Positions 39,044-47,807 of a DNA stretch of 64,000 nucleotides are shown here, piece by piece. Under the pieces are notes generated by a model. That model was not told the origin of the DNA. It was given only the letters and a program-made list of their open reading frames with translations, and did not search any database. The stretch's first letter is position 1, and every line of letters begins with the position of its first letter. The DNA comes from Corynebacterium rhinophilum (GTDB taxonomy: Bacteria; Actinomycetota; Actinomycetes; Mycobacteriales; Mycobacteriaceae). The position numbers and the translations under genes were made by a program. The stretch spans positions 25,439 to 89,438 of the forward strand of contig NZ_JASPHQ010000010.1 of the NCBI RefSeq assembly GCF_030227225.1. The letters run 5' to 3'.

Positions 39044-40576
39044 ATGAGCGAAGACCGCAAGCAGGTAAAGCGCGCACTCATTAGCGTGTACGACAAGACA
39101 GGGCTGGAGGATCTGGCCCGCGCACTTGATAAGGCAGGCGTAGAGATTGTCTCTACCGGCTCCACCGCCAAGAAGATTGCAGACCTGGGAATCGAGGTCA
39201 CCCCGGTTGAAAAGCTCACCCGCTTCCCCGAGTGCTTGGAAGGCCGCGTCAAGACGCTCCACCCGCGCGTGCACGCCGGGATCCTGGCCGATACTCGCAA
39301 GGAAGACCACCTGGCGCAGCTCAACGAGCTTGAGGTAGAGCCCTTCCAGCTCGTCGTGGTCAACCTGTACCCCTTCCAGGAAACCGTAGCCTCCGGCGCG
39401 GACTTCGATGGCTGCGTGGAGCAGATCGACATCGGTGGACCTTCCATGGTGCGCGCGGCGGCCAAGAATCACCCGTCCGTTGCCGTGGTCGTGGATCCGG
39501 CGCGCTATGGCGAGGTAACCCAGGCCGTTGAAGAGGGGGGCTTTAGCCTTGACCAGCGCCGTGGTCTCGCCCGCGATGCCTTCCTTCACACCGCTAATTA
39601 TGATGCGGTGGTCTCCGCGTGGTTCGTGGACCAGCTCAGCGACGGCGAGGAGACCACCTCGCTGCGCTACGGCGAGAACTCCCACCAGGCCGCCACCGTC
39701 ACCCGGATTGGCACCAAGGGCTTGGCCAATGCCAAGCAGCTCAACGGCAAAGAGATGAGCTACAACAACTACCAGGACGCCGATGCTGCCTGGCGCGCGG
39801 CCTGGGATCATGAGCGCCCCTGCGTGGCTATTATCAAGCACACCAACCCGTGCGGCATCGCCGTATCGGACGAGTCCATCGCTACGGCCCACCGAGCGGC
39901 GCATGCCTGCGACCCGATGTCCGCATTCGGCGGCGTCATCGCCGTCAACCGCGAGGTTAGCGAGGAGATGGCCGAGCAGGTCAAGGGTATTTTTACCGAG
40001 GTCATCGTCGCACCCGCCTATGAGGAAAAGGCGCTGGAGATTCTGCAGTCCAAGAAAAACCTGCGCGTGCTTTTGGCCGAGCCAGAAGCACAGGGCGAGG
40101 AGCGCAAGTACATCTCCGGCGGCGTGCTGCGCCAAGAGCCGGATACCTACCAGGCCGAGGGCGATAAGCCCGAAAACTGGACCCTAGCAGCGGGCGAGGC
40201 CCTGAGCGACGAGGACTTGGCTCAGCTCGAATTCGCCTGGCGCACGGTGCGCGCGGTCAAGTCCAATGCGATTCTGCTGGCCAAAGACAATGCGACCGTG
40301 GGCGTGGGCATGGGCCAGGTCAACCGCGTGGATTCCGCCAAGCTTGCGGTCGAGCGCGCCAATACGCTTGCCGATGCCACCAACCGCACCCAAGGCTCCT
40401 TCGCCGCCTCCGACGCCTTCTTCCCCTTTGCCGATGGTTTGCAGGTGCTTCTCGATGCCGGCGTGAAAGCCGTTGTTCAGCCCGGCGGCTCCATCCGCGA
40501 TGAAGAAGTTATCGAGGCAGCTAAGGCCGCTGGTGTTACGATGTATCTCACTGGAACGCGCCACTTCGCTCACTAG
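39044..40576 (+). CDS. purH: Bifunctional AICAR formyltransferase / IMP cyclohydrolase
   Basis: 510 residues. Carries out the last two steps to IMP. N-terminal MGS-like domain ([15 protein letters not shown] ... [30 protein letters not shown]), then the AICAR formyltransferase domain with [23 protein letters not shown] and the end motif [28 protein letters not shown]. Same operon as purN. Confidence 0.97.
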   Translation: MSEDRKQVKRALISVYDKTGLEDLARALDKAGVEIVSTGSTAKKIADLGIEVTPVEKLTRFPECLEGRVKTLHPRVHAGILADTRKEDHLAQLNELEVEPFQLVVVNLYPFQETVASGADFDGCVEQIDIGGPSMVRAAAKNHPSVAVVVDPARYGEVTQAVEEGGFSLDQRRGLARDAFLHTANYDAVVSAWFVDQLSDGEETTSLRYGENSHQAATVTRIGTKGLANAKQLNGKEMSYNNYQDADAAWRAAWDHERPCVAIIKHTNPCGIAVSDESIATAHRAAHACDPMSAFGGVIAVNREVSEEMAEQVKGIFTEVIVAPAYEEKALEILQSKKNLRVLLAEPEAQGEERKYISGGVLRQEPDTYQAEGDKPENWTLAAGEALSDEDLAQLEFAWRTVRAVKSNAILLAKDNATVGVGMGQVNRVDSAKLAVERANTLADATNRTQGSFAASDAFFPFADGLQVLLDAGVKAVVQPGGSIRDEEVIEAAKAAGVTMYLTGTRHFAH

Positions 40577-40607
40577 CGTTAGCGCCTGAACCCTAAGGAT
40601 CCTGGCC

Positions 40608-41588
40608 ATGCTCGCACCAACCCGCACCGCACCGAGGCGTACTGCACCGAGGCGCATGGCGTTTGGTGGCCTACTTTTGGCCGGGGCGCTGTGTCTTAGC
40701 GCGTGCGGGCAGGGCGAGCAGGAGACGGAGTCAGAGCCGGGCATCGCCAAGCAGACAACGTCGCGCTCTACGGAGAGCGCGGCGGATACGGCGGATAGCC
40801 CTCGCGATGCCGCAGAGAAGGCCGAGGGTGCGCCAGCCGATGCCCAGTCAGATGCCGCGAACTCAGCCGGTGCCGACGGGGCGGCTGTGGCTGGTGACCT
40901 GCAGCGCGAGCTCGACCGCATCGCCGCCAACTACGGCAATGTAGGCATCGCGGTATCGGATGGCACCACCACCGTTGCCGCCGGGCGCACCGCGCCCGAA
41001 ACCGCCTGGTCCACCTCCAAGGTGCCGGTGCTCATCGCGGCCCATCGCGCAGGGCTCATCGGCCCCGACGTGGTGACGTCTGCGATTACCTATTCCAATA
41101 ATGAGGCGGCTCAATCCGCCTGGGACGCGCTGGGCGGCAGCGCACAAGCCGCCCAGGCCGCGCAACAAGTGCTTGCCGATGCCGGCGATGCCACCACCCA
41201 GGTACAAAGCCAGGTCACCCGCCCGGAATTTAGCGCCTTTGGACAAACGCAGTGGAGCGTGGGCGACCAGGCTGCGTTCATGGCAAAGCTGCGCTGCGTC
41301 AACGGTGCCGAGCCCATCCTCACCGCGATGTCTACGCCCGACCCCGCCCAAAGCTATGGCCTGCGCAACCTAGAGGGGGCCGCCCTCAAAGGCGGCTGGG
41401 GCCCAGATACCGCCGGCGGCTATGATGTGCGGCAGATGGGTCTTGCCACCATCGGCGGCCGCGAGGTGGCGGTAGCACTCATCGCCTCGGCCCCGGATGG
41501 TCAGTACGCCTCCGCCCAACCATTACTTTCGGGCATGGCGCTTGATCTCTCCAAGGCCGACGTTGCTTGGCCCACCCCAGCTTGTTAG
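40608..41588 (+). CDS. Lipoprotein with a class A beta-lactamase-like domain
   Basis: 326 residues. Lipobox LSAC near residue 33 after RMAFGGLLLAGALCLSACG, then an Ala/Glu/Asp-rich linker, then a serine-hydrolase fold: WSTSKVPVLIAA carries an SxxK motif, SNN (YSNNEAAQ) sits where SDN is expected, and KGGWGPDTAGGYD takes the KTG position. Such lipoproteins may act on peptidoglycan. Beta-lactam hydrolysis cannot be assumed, because the third motif is changed. Follows purH by 31 bases. Confidence 0.7.
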   Translation: MLAPTRTAPRRTAPRRMAFGGLLLAGALCLSACGQGEQETESEPGIAKQTTSRSTESAADTADSPRDAAEKAEGAPADAQSDAANSAGADGAAVAGDLQRELDRIAANYGNVGIAVSDGTTTVAAGRTAPETAWSTSKVPVLIAAHRAGLIGPDVVTSAITYSNNEAAQSAWDALGGSAQAAQAAQQVLADAGDATTQVQSQVTRPEFSAFGQTQWSVGDQAAFMAKLRCVNGAEPILTAMSTPDPAQSYGLRNLEGAALKGGWGPDTAGGYDVRQMGLATIGGREVAVALIASAPDGQYASAQPLLSGMALDLSKADVAWPTPAC

Positions 41589-41620
41589 CTCCATCCCTGG
41601 CTTGTGAGAAAGGACTTATC

Positions 41621-42235
41621 ATGCCGCACTTTCATCTAACACCACGTTTGCGTTGGGGACTGCACCTCGGCGCGGTAGCGACCGCGGGCATCGTTTTGAG
41701 TGCATGCAGCAATGGCACGGATGAGGATCAACCCGACTTTTCCGGCGATGGCGGCATGACCACCGTCGAAAGCACGACGGATACTGCAGCAGAAGAATCC
41801 TCGTCGGCGACAAAGTCTCCGGAAACTCAAGAGAAAGAACCACCCGTGGTGACGGTGACCGAAACCGAACAGGAGCAGGCACAGCCACCAAAAAACAATA
41901 ACGGCGGCGGAAATGAACTCATCGACGGCTTGGGTGAATACGGCTGGACCGATGCCAATACTTATGCCAATTGCCACCGTTATGAACGCGTCGTCTTTGC
42001 CGGCAAAGGCCCAGACGGCAGGGCCATTATCTGTGAAAATCAGGGAAACGTCCTGACGTACCGCTCGACCATCTTTGGTGGCGAATTTACTGGGTCAATC
42101 ATTGGCCAAGACGGCGGCAATTACTACGTGGATGCCACACCATCGACCATCGTTGTAACCCCCAGCGGGATTAGCGTGCGCGAAGGCGGCGGACTGGCCG
42201 CCACCGCGGACTTTACTCAATCCTGGCAACGTTAA
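41621..42235 (+). CDS. Corynebacterial lipoprotein of unknown function
   Basis: 204 residues from the ATG at 41621, preceded by GAGAAAGGA. The longer frame overlaps the upstream gene. Lipobox LSAC after residues 1-27, a Thr/Glu/Pro-rich linker, then a small Tyr/Gly-rich folded part with a Cys (NCHRYERVV) and another (IICENQG) that could pair. It lies 32 bases after the serine-hydrolase lipoprotein, so they may be coexpressed. Confidence 0.7.
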   Translation: MPHFHLTPRLRWGLHLGAVATAGIVLSACSNGTDEDQPDFSGDGGMTTVESTTDTAAEESSSATKSPETQEKEPPVVTVTETEQEQAQPPKNNNGGGNELIDGLGEYGWTDANTYANCHRYERVVFAGKGPDGRAIICENQGNVLTYRSTIFGGEFTGSIIGQDGGNYYVDATPSTIVVTPSGISVREGGGLAATADFTQSWQR

Positions 42236-42275
42236 TCACTGGTAAGTGGTTAACGACGCCACAAGGAAATGGTTA

Positions 42276-42303
42276 GCGTTAACCTCAGGGGAGAGGTTAA
42301 CGC
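42276..42303. terminator. Hairpin between the lipoprotein gene and amtR
   Basis: GCGTTAACCTC-AGGGGA-GAGGTTAACGC is a perfect 11-bp stem. GGTTAACG units occur four times within 42246-42330, so the DNA can also form alternative pairs. It lies between two convergent genes; a U-run is lacking, so it is a candidate bidirectional terminator or a protein site. Confidence 0.6.
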
Positions 42304-42315
42304 GCCATAACGAGG

Positions 42316-43035
42316 TTAACGGGACTTTTTCTTATTGCGGTCCGCTGCTGCCGCCGCAGCCGCAGAAATCGAGTCATTGCGGTTCTTCAGCAGCTCAAGT
42401 GTCATCGCTTCGGCGTCCTCAGGAACGGTGGCGCCGAGGACGGCAAGGGCGGCATCAGCAAGCATGGCGGCAGTCTCCGGAACCGACTGGGCCGCGGCAT
42501 AGGGAGGCGTGCCATCATTGGGGCGCATCTCGATGACCGACAGCGCGATGTGGAAGGGCAACTCGATGCGCGGATCCGCATCGCCCACAATGGCAGCGGC
42601 GGTGGTGCGGAAGTGGTTCTGCAGCCGCTCGCGGGAGCTGTGATACTCCGAAAACTCCGGCGAATTGGCCACCGGCAACTGGTACAACCGGCCGACGTTC
42701 CAACCGCTGGTGAGCAACAGGCGCGATTCCGCGGCGACCAACGACCACAGGCGCTGCTCGGGCTCGGCATCAGAATCCACCAGCTCATCGGCTAACTCCA
42801 GCGAGGGCTCAATGGTGGAATTTAGCAGCGCGAGGAAAATCTCCGTCTTGGAGGGAAAGTGGTAGTACAGCGATGCCTGCCGGATGCCCACCGCGTCCGC
42901 GATCTGGTGGGTCGACGTCGTGGCAAAGCCCTGGGTGGTAAATAACTCTGAGGAGGCGTCCAAAATCTCTTCCCGGGCGCTATTGCCTCTGCGGCGGGGG
43001 CTATGTTTACGCGGCCTACCTACGTTTCCTGACAT
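42316..43035 (-). CDS. amtR: Nitrogen-control repressor AmtR (TetR family)
   Basis: 239 residues. The N-terminus GNVGRPRKHSPRRRGNSAREEILDAS and the block ELFTTQGFATTSTHQIADAVGIRQASLYYHFPSKTEIFLALL match C. glutamicum AmtR closely, as do WNVGRLYQLP and ELPFHIALSVIEMR. It represses nitrogen genes such as amtB-glnK, whose box is at 1312-1331; GlnK relieves repression in C. glutamicum. AAAGGAGG precedes the ATG at 43035. The C-terminus is longer than I recall for AmtR and ends in an Ala-rich, basic tail (AAAAAAADRNKKKSR). No AmtR box is visible near it. Confidence 0.93.
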   Translation of the reverse strand: MSGNVGRPRKHSPRRRGNSAREEILDASSELFTTQGFATTSTHQIADAVGIRQASLYYHFPSKTEIFLALLNSTIEPSLELADELVDSDAEPEQRLWSLVAAESRLLLTSGWNVGRLYQLPVANSPEFSEYHSSRERLQNHFRTTAAAIVGDADPRIELPFHIALSVIEMRPNDGTPPYAAAQSVPETAAMLADAALAVLGATVPEDAEAMTLELLKNRNDSISAAAAAAADRNKKKSR

Positions 43036-43147
43036 GCGGCGGACGCCTCCTTTCTCTCAGCAGAAAATGCTTTTACTCAACAACTCTACAGCCCTGCAGC
43101 CCGCCGGCGCGGACCGCATGCGTAGCCACAAAAACTTTGTGGCGATT

Positions 43148-43930
43148 CTAATGTGCGCCATCCGCGGTGCGTTGGGAGATGGACTCGAAGGTCGCAGATA
43201 CCATGCGGCAGGCCGTGCCATAAGCCGTGCGCTCCAGCGGCGGGAGATCCTGCAGCGTGGATTCGCGGCCGTGCACGTTGTCGAACCAGCGCCGCATTTC
43301 TACCGAATACCCTGTGCGCCACGCAAGATCCAAGGTCTCTGCGTCCTCCGCGGTGAGCATCCCGCGCTCTTGGCCAATGGCAAGGCGATCGACCGTGGGG
43401 CGCGGGCCCGGTGCCGCCCACCGTGCAATGGCGGCGATGGGGGACAACAACATGGACTTAATGTCCACGGCCGCGCTGCGATCGGGCAAACCGCCGACGC
43501 GCTGAAGCAACGGCGGACGCTGGGACAACGCCTCCTCCAGCAAAGCTTGCTCGCCGCCGCGGCCTAAAGGCAGACCGGCATCGACGCGCGCTGCCATGGA
43601 ATCGGCTGCTTGGTGCGCCTCTAGACCCACATCGCGAAAGACGGACTCCAAGTCGCTGTCTTCTCCCATCCACTCGATGGGCATGCTGGGAAGCTGATCC
43701 CCGCGCGCCGCCGCGCCGGTCAACCGGATATCCGCGTCCACGCCTGGTGCGCGCACGATGTCCGTCAGCAGCCGCGAAAACCAGTTTGCTAATTCAATCT
43801 CATCGTCTTGGTGTGCTACCGCATTGCGCAAGACATCTTGCGCCTCCGCCAATAAGCCGCGAGCAGTTGCCCGGGATTGGCAATGGGGAGCAAGCTCCGA
43901 AAGATCGAGAAGGGATTGATGCAGGGCCAT
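43148..43930 (-). CDS. DUF294-type putative nucleotidyltransferase-substrate-binding protein
   Basis: 260 residues from the ATG at 43930 (GAAAGG upstream). IRLTGAAARGDQLPSM resembles the G-xx-xRGD nucleotidyltransferase motif, and the C-terminal helices (TVDRLAIGQERGMLTAEDAETLDLAW) match the DUF294 C-terminal domain. It lies between the ribosomal cluster and amtR. In other bacteria DUF294 proteins are linked to nitrogen and cAMP-type signalling, but the substrate is unknown. Confidence 0.7.
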   Translation of the reverse strand: MALHQSLLDLSELAPHCQSRATARGLLAEAQDVLRNAVAHQDDEIELANWFSRLLTDIVRAPGVDADIRLTGAAARGDQLPSMPIEWMGEDSDLESVFRDVGLEAHQAADSMAARVDAGLPLGRGGEQALLEEALSQRPPLLQRVGGLPDRSAAVDIKSMLLSPIAAIARWAAPGPRPTVDRLAIGQERGMLTAEDAETLDLAWRTGYSVEMRRWFDNVHGRESTLQDLPPLERTAYGTACRMVSATFESISQRTADGAH

Positions 43931-43948
43931 ACAGTCACTGCCTTTCAC

Positions 43949-44266
43949 TCATTGCAAAGCGGTGCGCATCTAAAAATTGTGCGGCGCAGGATTGCTATAA
44001 ATGTAACACTTATGCGATATCGCAGTAGCGCTCGGGGGAGCGTGCGGCGGGTGCCGCCGAGTAAGGGTGCTGTGGGAGTCCGTCGCGGAGCTTTGCTGCT
44101 GGTGCTCTCGCGGAGGTATGGCGTGTGTGCGGTGTAGCGCGAATTTAGGCTACTAAAACGACTTTCGCCGCCTCACCTCGAAAGGCGGGGCGGCGAAAGT
44201 TTATGGATCTTTTACCGTGTCACACTTGCCAGCGGCAAAAGTGCGCTGTTGATACCCAGCTACTGT
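43949..44266 (-). other. Region after rpsR, with terminator
   Basis: 318 bases without a gene. It begins with the promoter for the gene at 43148. ACTTTCGCCGCC (44161-44172) pairs with GGCGGCGAAAGT (44189-44200), and on the minus strand CGTTTT follows: a strong terminator for the ribosomal-protein operon ending in rpsR. Confidence 0.8.
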
Positions 44267-44521
44267 TTAGCGGGTGGTGAACGGCAGGAGAGCCATTTCG
44301 CGTGCGTTCTTGACTGCGGTAGCAACCTGACGCTGCTGCTGCGGGGTCAAGCCGGTGACGCGACGGGAACGGATCTTGTGGCGATCCGAGATGAATAGAC
44401 GCAGAGTCTTGGTGTCCTTGTAGTCCACCTTCTCAATGCCCTCAGCCTTCAAAGGGTTCTTCTTCGGGCGACGGCTCTGCTCCATACGGAACTTCTTTTG
44501 GTTATTGCGCTTATTAGCCAT
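44267..44521 (-). CDS. rpsR: 30S ribosomal protein S18
   Basis: 84 residues. Basic N-terminus, then [54 protein letters not shown], typical S18. It lacks the cysteines of zinc-binding S18 forms. Last gene of rpmB-rpmG-rpsN-rpsR; a perfect-stem terminator follows. Confidence 0.95.
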   Translation of the reverse strand: MANKRNNQKKFRMEQSRRPKKNPLKAEGIEKVDYKDTKTLRLFISDRHKIRSRRVTGLTPQQQRQVATAVKNAREMALLPFTTR

Positions 44522-44536
44522 TGTGCAATTACCCCT

Positions 44537-44842
44537 TTACCAGCTGGACTTGCGAACGCCCGGCAGCTCACCACGGTGAGCCATGCCGCGCATACGGACA
44601 CGGGACAGGCCGAACTTGCGGAGGTAACCGCGTGGGCGGCCATCGGCTGCGTCGCGGTTACGAACGCGGGCTGGGGAAGCGTCACGAGGCTGGCGGTTCA
44701 GCTCGAACTGAGCCTCCAAACGCTCCTCATCCGGGGTGTTCGGGTTCTTGATGATCTTCTTGAGCTCAGCGCGACGCTCCGCGTAGCGGGCGACGATTTC
44801 CTTGCGCTGCTCGTTCTTAGCGATCTTGGACTTCTTAGCCAT
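44537..44842 (-). CDS. rpsN: 30S ribosomal protein S14 (zinc-free form)
   Basis: 101 residues, the long S14 type without the CxxC pairs of the short zinc form. [25 protein letters not shown] start and the [39 protein letters not shown] end are diagnostic. Same strand as rpmB and rpmG, separated from rpmG by 3 bases. Confidence 0.96.
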   Translation of the reverse strand: MAKKSKIAKNEQRKEIVARYAERRAELKKIIKNPNTPDEERLEAQFELNRQPRDASPARVRNRDAADGRPRGYLRKFGLSRVRMRGMAHRGELPGVRKSSW

Positions 44843-44845
44843 GAA

Positions 44846-45010
44846 TTATCGCTCCTCGCGGAATTCGACGTGCTTGCGGGCGATCGGATCGAACTTCTTC
44901 AGGGAGATGCGATCCGGGTTATTGCGCTTGTTCTTACGGGTCACGTAGGTGTAACCGGTGCCCGCAGTGGACTTCAGCTTGATGATTGGGCGAATATCGT
45001 TACGTGCCAT
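44846..45010 (-). CDS. rpmG: 50S ribosomal protein L33 (zinc-free form)
   Basis: 54 residues, too short for a default ORF cut-off. [20 protein letters not shown], then [21 protein letters not shown], with none of the four cysteines of zinc-binding L33. The stop TAA is 3 bases before the rpsN ATG. Second gene of the operon. Confidence 0.95.
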   Translation of the reverse strand: MARNDIRPIIKLKSTAGTGYTYVTRKNKRNNPDRISLKKFDPIARKHVEFREER

Positions 45011-45012
45011 AC

Positions 45013-45249
45013 TTAAATCTTCTCCCCACGTGCGCGGATCTTGGCAACAACGGACTCGATGCCGTCGCGGTCAATGATCTTCATACCCTTGGTGGAAACA
45101 TTCAGAGTAATGGTACGGCCCTCAGAGGGCAGGTAGTAGCGACGACGCTGCACGTTGGGGTTCCAACGGCGCGAAGTGCGGCGGTGCGAGTGCGAGACCT
45201 GCTTGCCGAATTCCGGCTTGCGGCCCGTTACCTGGCAAATAGCCGACAT
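45013..45249 (-). CDS. rpmB: 50S ribosomal protein L28
   Basis: 78 residues; first gene of the operon. [38 protein letters not shown] is the L28 core. It has a single Cys instead of the four of zinc-binding forms. GGAGAAAG precedes the ATG. TTATAG on the minus strand about 40 bases upstream may be its -10. Confidence 0.95.
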   Translation of the reverse strand: MSAICQVTGRKPEFGKQVSHSHRRTSRRWNPNVQRRRYYLPSEGRTITLNVSTKGMKIIDRDGIESVVAKIRARGEKI

Positions 45250-45559
45250 GGGTCTTCTTTCTCCTAGCCGCCCACATCGTGGCTATAAACGACTACGTGC
45301 CGACTGCCGTGTGAGGGTGGCAGTGCTCAAAAAGTGAGGTGTGAGCAGGTGCGGCATCGTCGTCAAAAACCAGTAGACGGGGCGTAATACGTATATTTTG
45401 ACAACAGCAAGAGCAAATCTTACAGCCTTACTCGCGATATACCTAATCGCTGCTGCGATGCCCCTACGTATAAAGGTGTCGGCTTTCTGCCGATGATCAA
45501 GCGACAGCGCCCAAAGCATTGGGGAGGTATGAGACCTTACTATAACGAAAGGGGCGCAT

Positions 45560-45631
45560 ATGTGTGCCTGTGGCGACTGTGGTTGCCACAGGCGAGCAAT
45601 TTCGTATATATGGCCGTGGAATGTAGGATAA
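45560..45631 (+). CDS. Cys-rich 23-residue mini-ORF (possible leader peptide)
   Basis: Starts ATG 45560 behind AAAGGGG with good spacing and reads MCACGDCGCHRR followed by a hydrophobic end rich in Trp and Ile (AISYIWPWNVG) to TAA. Four cysteines and a histidine stand within ten residues, a pattern that could bind zinc or make ribosome progress depend on cysteinyl-tRNA. It lies upstream of the putative L31 leader and the zinc-free L31 and L32 genes. Translation is not proven; conservation in other corynebacteria would decide. Confidence 0.45.
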   Translation: MCACGDCGCHRRAISYIWPWNVG

Positions 45632-45765
45632 TTCAGGTTATCGGCCGGCGCGCTTTGTGGCGCCGGGCGAGCTGTAACTGTACATCCCAACTCGGGCACG
45701 ATCCGTACCGGCATAGCAATCCAGTGTGCGGAACCGACCCGTAGTCCAACCCTGAGGGAATATAT
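45632..45765 (+). ncRNA. Leader RNA of the L31-L32 operon (L31 leader type)
   Basis: The 134 bases before rpmE2 fold strongly: CCGGCGC-gctttgtg-GCGCCGG near 45643-45667, and CTCGGG (near 45698) can close on CCTGAG just before the ribosome site (GAGGGAAT). L31 leaders, including a Corynebacteriaceae type, are known autoregulatory RNAs; I assign this one by position and structure only. No intrinsic-terminator U-run is visible, so control would be at translation. Confidence 0.5.
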
Positions 45766-46035
45766 ATGAAGAAAGACATCCACCCGGATTACCACCCAGT
45801 GGTCTTCCGTGATGCTGGTACCGGTCACTCCTTTTTGACCAAGTCCACCGCTACCTCTTCTCGCACCGTTGAGTGGGAAGACGGCAACGAGTACCCGCTC
45901 ATCGTCGTTGACGTTACTGCTGAGTCCCACCCGTTCTGGACTGGTGCACAGCGCGTTATGGATACCGCTGGCCGTGTCGAGCGCTTCAACCAGCGCTTCG
46001 GTGCCATGGCTCGCCGCAAGAAGAAGAACGCGTAA
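45766..46035 (+). CDS. rpmE2: 50S ribosomal protein L31 type B (zinc-free)
   Basis: 89 residues. [20 protein letters not shown] and [26 protein letters not shown] identify type B L31, which lacks the CxxC of type A and has no zinc. GAGGGAAT precedes the ATG. rpmF follows after 15 bases. Its partners on the other strand are also zinc-free. Confidence 0.96.
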   Translation: MKKDIHPDYHPVVFRDAGTGHSFLTKSTATSSRTVEWEDGNEYPLIVVDVTAESHPFWTGAQRVMDTAGRVERFNQRFGAMARRKKKNA

Positions 46036-46050
46036 GGAGAAGAAGAGAAA

Positions 46051-46224
46051 ATGGCAACTCCTAAGTTTAAGAAGTCCCGTGCGAATACCCACGCACGTCG
46101 TTCCCAGTGGAAGGCTGACAACGTCGCCCTCCAGGAAGTCACCATTGACGGTCAGACCGTGCGCATCCCGCGCCGTCTGGTCAAGGCCGCTAAGCTCGGC
46201 CTGGTTGACGTAGAGCAGTTCTAA
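46051..46224 (+). CDS. rpmF: 50S ribosomal protein L32 (zinc-free)
   Basis: 57 residues. [20 protein letters not shown], then [28 protein letters not shown]. No Cys pairs. AAGGAGAAGAAG lies upstream. Last gene of the plus-strand operon; a C/G-rich hairpin follows. Confidence 0.93.
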   Translation: MATPKFKKSRANTHARRSQWKADNVALQEVTIDGQTVRIPRRLVKAAKLGLVDVEQF

Positions 46225-46241
46225 GCCTGCTTTCATCCTCG

Positions 46242-46277
46242 CCCCCTCCCGGTTGCTTATTAGTGACTGCGAGGGGG
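46242..46277 (+). terminator. Terminator after rpmF
   Basis: CCCCCTC (46242-46248) pairs with GAGGGGG (46271-46277); a weak U-rich stretch follows (TTGCGATGTTTT). Confidence 0.65.
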
Positions 46278-46313
46278 TTGCGATGTTTTAGACCCGCTTA
46301 GATTCTAGGGGGC

Positions 46314-46357
46314 ATCAAAAAGCACCTGCAGGCCCGGGGTGGGCGGCAGGTGGTGCG
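46314..46357 (-). terminator. Terminator after the OPA transporter gene
   Basis: CACCTGC (46323-46329) pairs with GCAGGTG (46346-46352). On the minus strand the stem is followed by TTTTT, so it serves the transporter gene at 46398-47771. Confidence 0.7.
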
Positions 46358-46397
46358 GGGAACGCGCAGCCACAGTGCGTTCTCCTAAGCCGAAGGC

Positions 46398-47771
46398 CTA
46401 TGCCTCGAGGGCGGCCTTGCGCTCCTCGGTGAGGCGGACTTCTTCCTTATTAATAAAGAGGAAGATGGCCAAAACGAGGATGGTAAAGAGCAGGAAGACC
46501 ATGAAGGTGACATTCCAACCGGCGTACTTGACCAGGTAGCCCACACCGGTCGAGGCGAGCGTGGCACCGAGCAGGTAGCCGAAAAGCCCCGTAAAACCGG
46601 AAGCGGTACTTGCCACATTGCGCGGGGAGAGGTCGAGGGCCTGCAAACCGATGAGGCCAACCGGACCGTAGATGAAGGCACCGATGAGTGCGATGAAGGT
46701 AACCATAACCGCGAACGGGGTGCCCACTGGTGCCAGCCAGTAGCCGGCGATGGACAAGCCCGTAGCCAAGATAAAGATCAAGATGACCTTAGAGCGGTTG
46801 CCGTGGAAGAGCTTATCGGACATCCAACCGCAGAGAATGGTGCCCAGGAGGCCTGCGAGCTCGAAGGCGCCGAAGGCGATCAAACCGGAATTGATGTTCA
46901 TGTGGTGGACTTCGGCGAGGTACGTCGTAATCCAGTTGAGCACGCCGTAGCGCAGTGCGTAAACAAATACATTGGCAATGGCCAGGAGCACAATGATGCG
47001 GTTGCGCAGGACGTATTTGAAAATCAGGTCCTTGGTAGAAATTCCATCGCCTTCTTGCCGCCTGATGTCTGCAACCTTGGCAGGATCATCGCGCCATTCA
47101 TCGACCGTCGGCAGTCCTTCTGAAGGCGGATTATCGCGGATGAGCAGGAAGGCTAAGGCTGCGATGATCAGCGCCGCGACGGCGGGGAACCAAAAGGCTA
47201 CCTGCCATTGATTGCCGGTCATCGCCAAGCCGACGCCTACCAGCAGCGGTAGTACGCCTGCGCCCACATTGTGCGAGGTATTCTACAGCGATCCTTTCCA
47301 ACCGCGCTCGGATGTGGAGAACCACTGCACGATGACGCGGCCGCATGGCGGGTGCCCCATGCCTTGGAACCAACCATTGAGGAACATGACGGTGGCAAAG
47401 ACGCCGACGGATGCTGAGACCCACGGGACGAAGCCGACTATCAGGTTCATCAGTGCGGATAGACTCAGTCCGATGGGCAGGAAGTAACGCGCATTGGACT
47501 GGTCCGCGAGCATGGCGGAAAAGAATTTGGATAAGCCATAAGAAATCAACACGGCGTTACTAATGATGCCGATTGCAGGCTTGTCGATGCTCCCGTTATC
47601 TTCCAGCAGCAGCGGCGCGATCGTGGAGATGTTGTTGCGGATGAGGTAAAAGCCCGCGTAACCCAGGAAGATTCCCATGAAGACCTGGAAACGAAGGCGG
47701 GGGAATTTCTTATCAACGTCCTCTTTAGGTAATTGAGCGCGTGGGCGGGGAGATTTGAGCCATGTCAGCAC
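46398..47771 (-). pseudogene. OPA-family MFS transporter (GlpT/UhpT-like) with one amber codon
   Basis: Otherwise intact 457-codon gene. GTG at 47771 behind AAGGAG. Typical OPA motifs: GIFLGYAGFYLIRNNIS, GISYGLSKFFSAMLADQSNARYFLPIG, and LNGWFQGMGHPPCGRVIVQWFS. At 47283-47285 the frame has TAG between SERGWKGSL and NTSHNVGAG, where family members have Trp (TGG to TAG). The second half continues in frame to the end. Substrate would be glycerol-3-phosphate or another phosphorylated compound in exchange for phosphate. Either a dead gene, or one that needs suppression. Confidence 0.85.
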
Positions 47772-47807
47772 TGCATACTCCTTGGGTTGGAAAGATTAAA
47801 AAGATTT

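Noticed and set aside
45250..45560. Zur box controlling the zinc-free ribosomal proteins
   Set aside because: I see no sequence near the TGAAAATGATTTTCA-type motif on either strand.
45493..45744. 83-residue open frame upstream of rpmE2
   Set aside because: It overlaps the mini-ORF and the leader structure, has no ribosome site, and its composition is unlike coding sequence.
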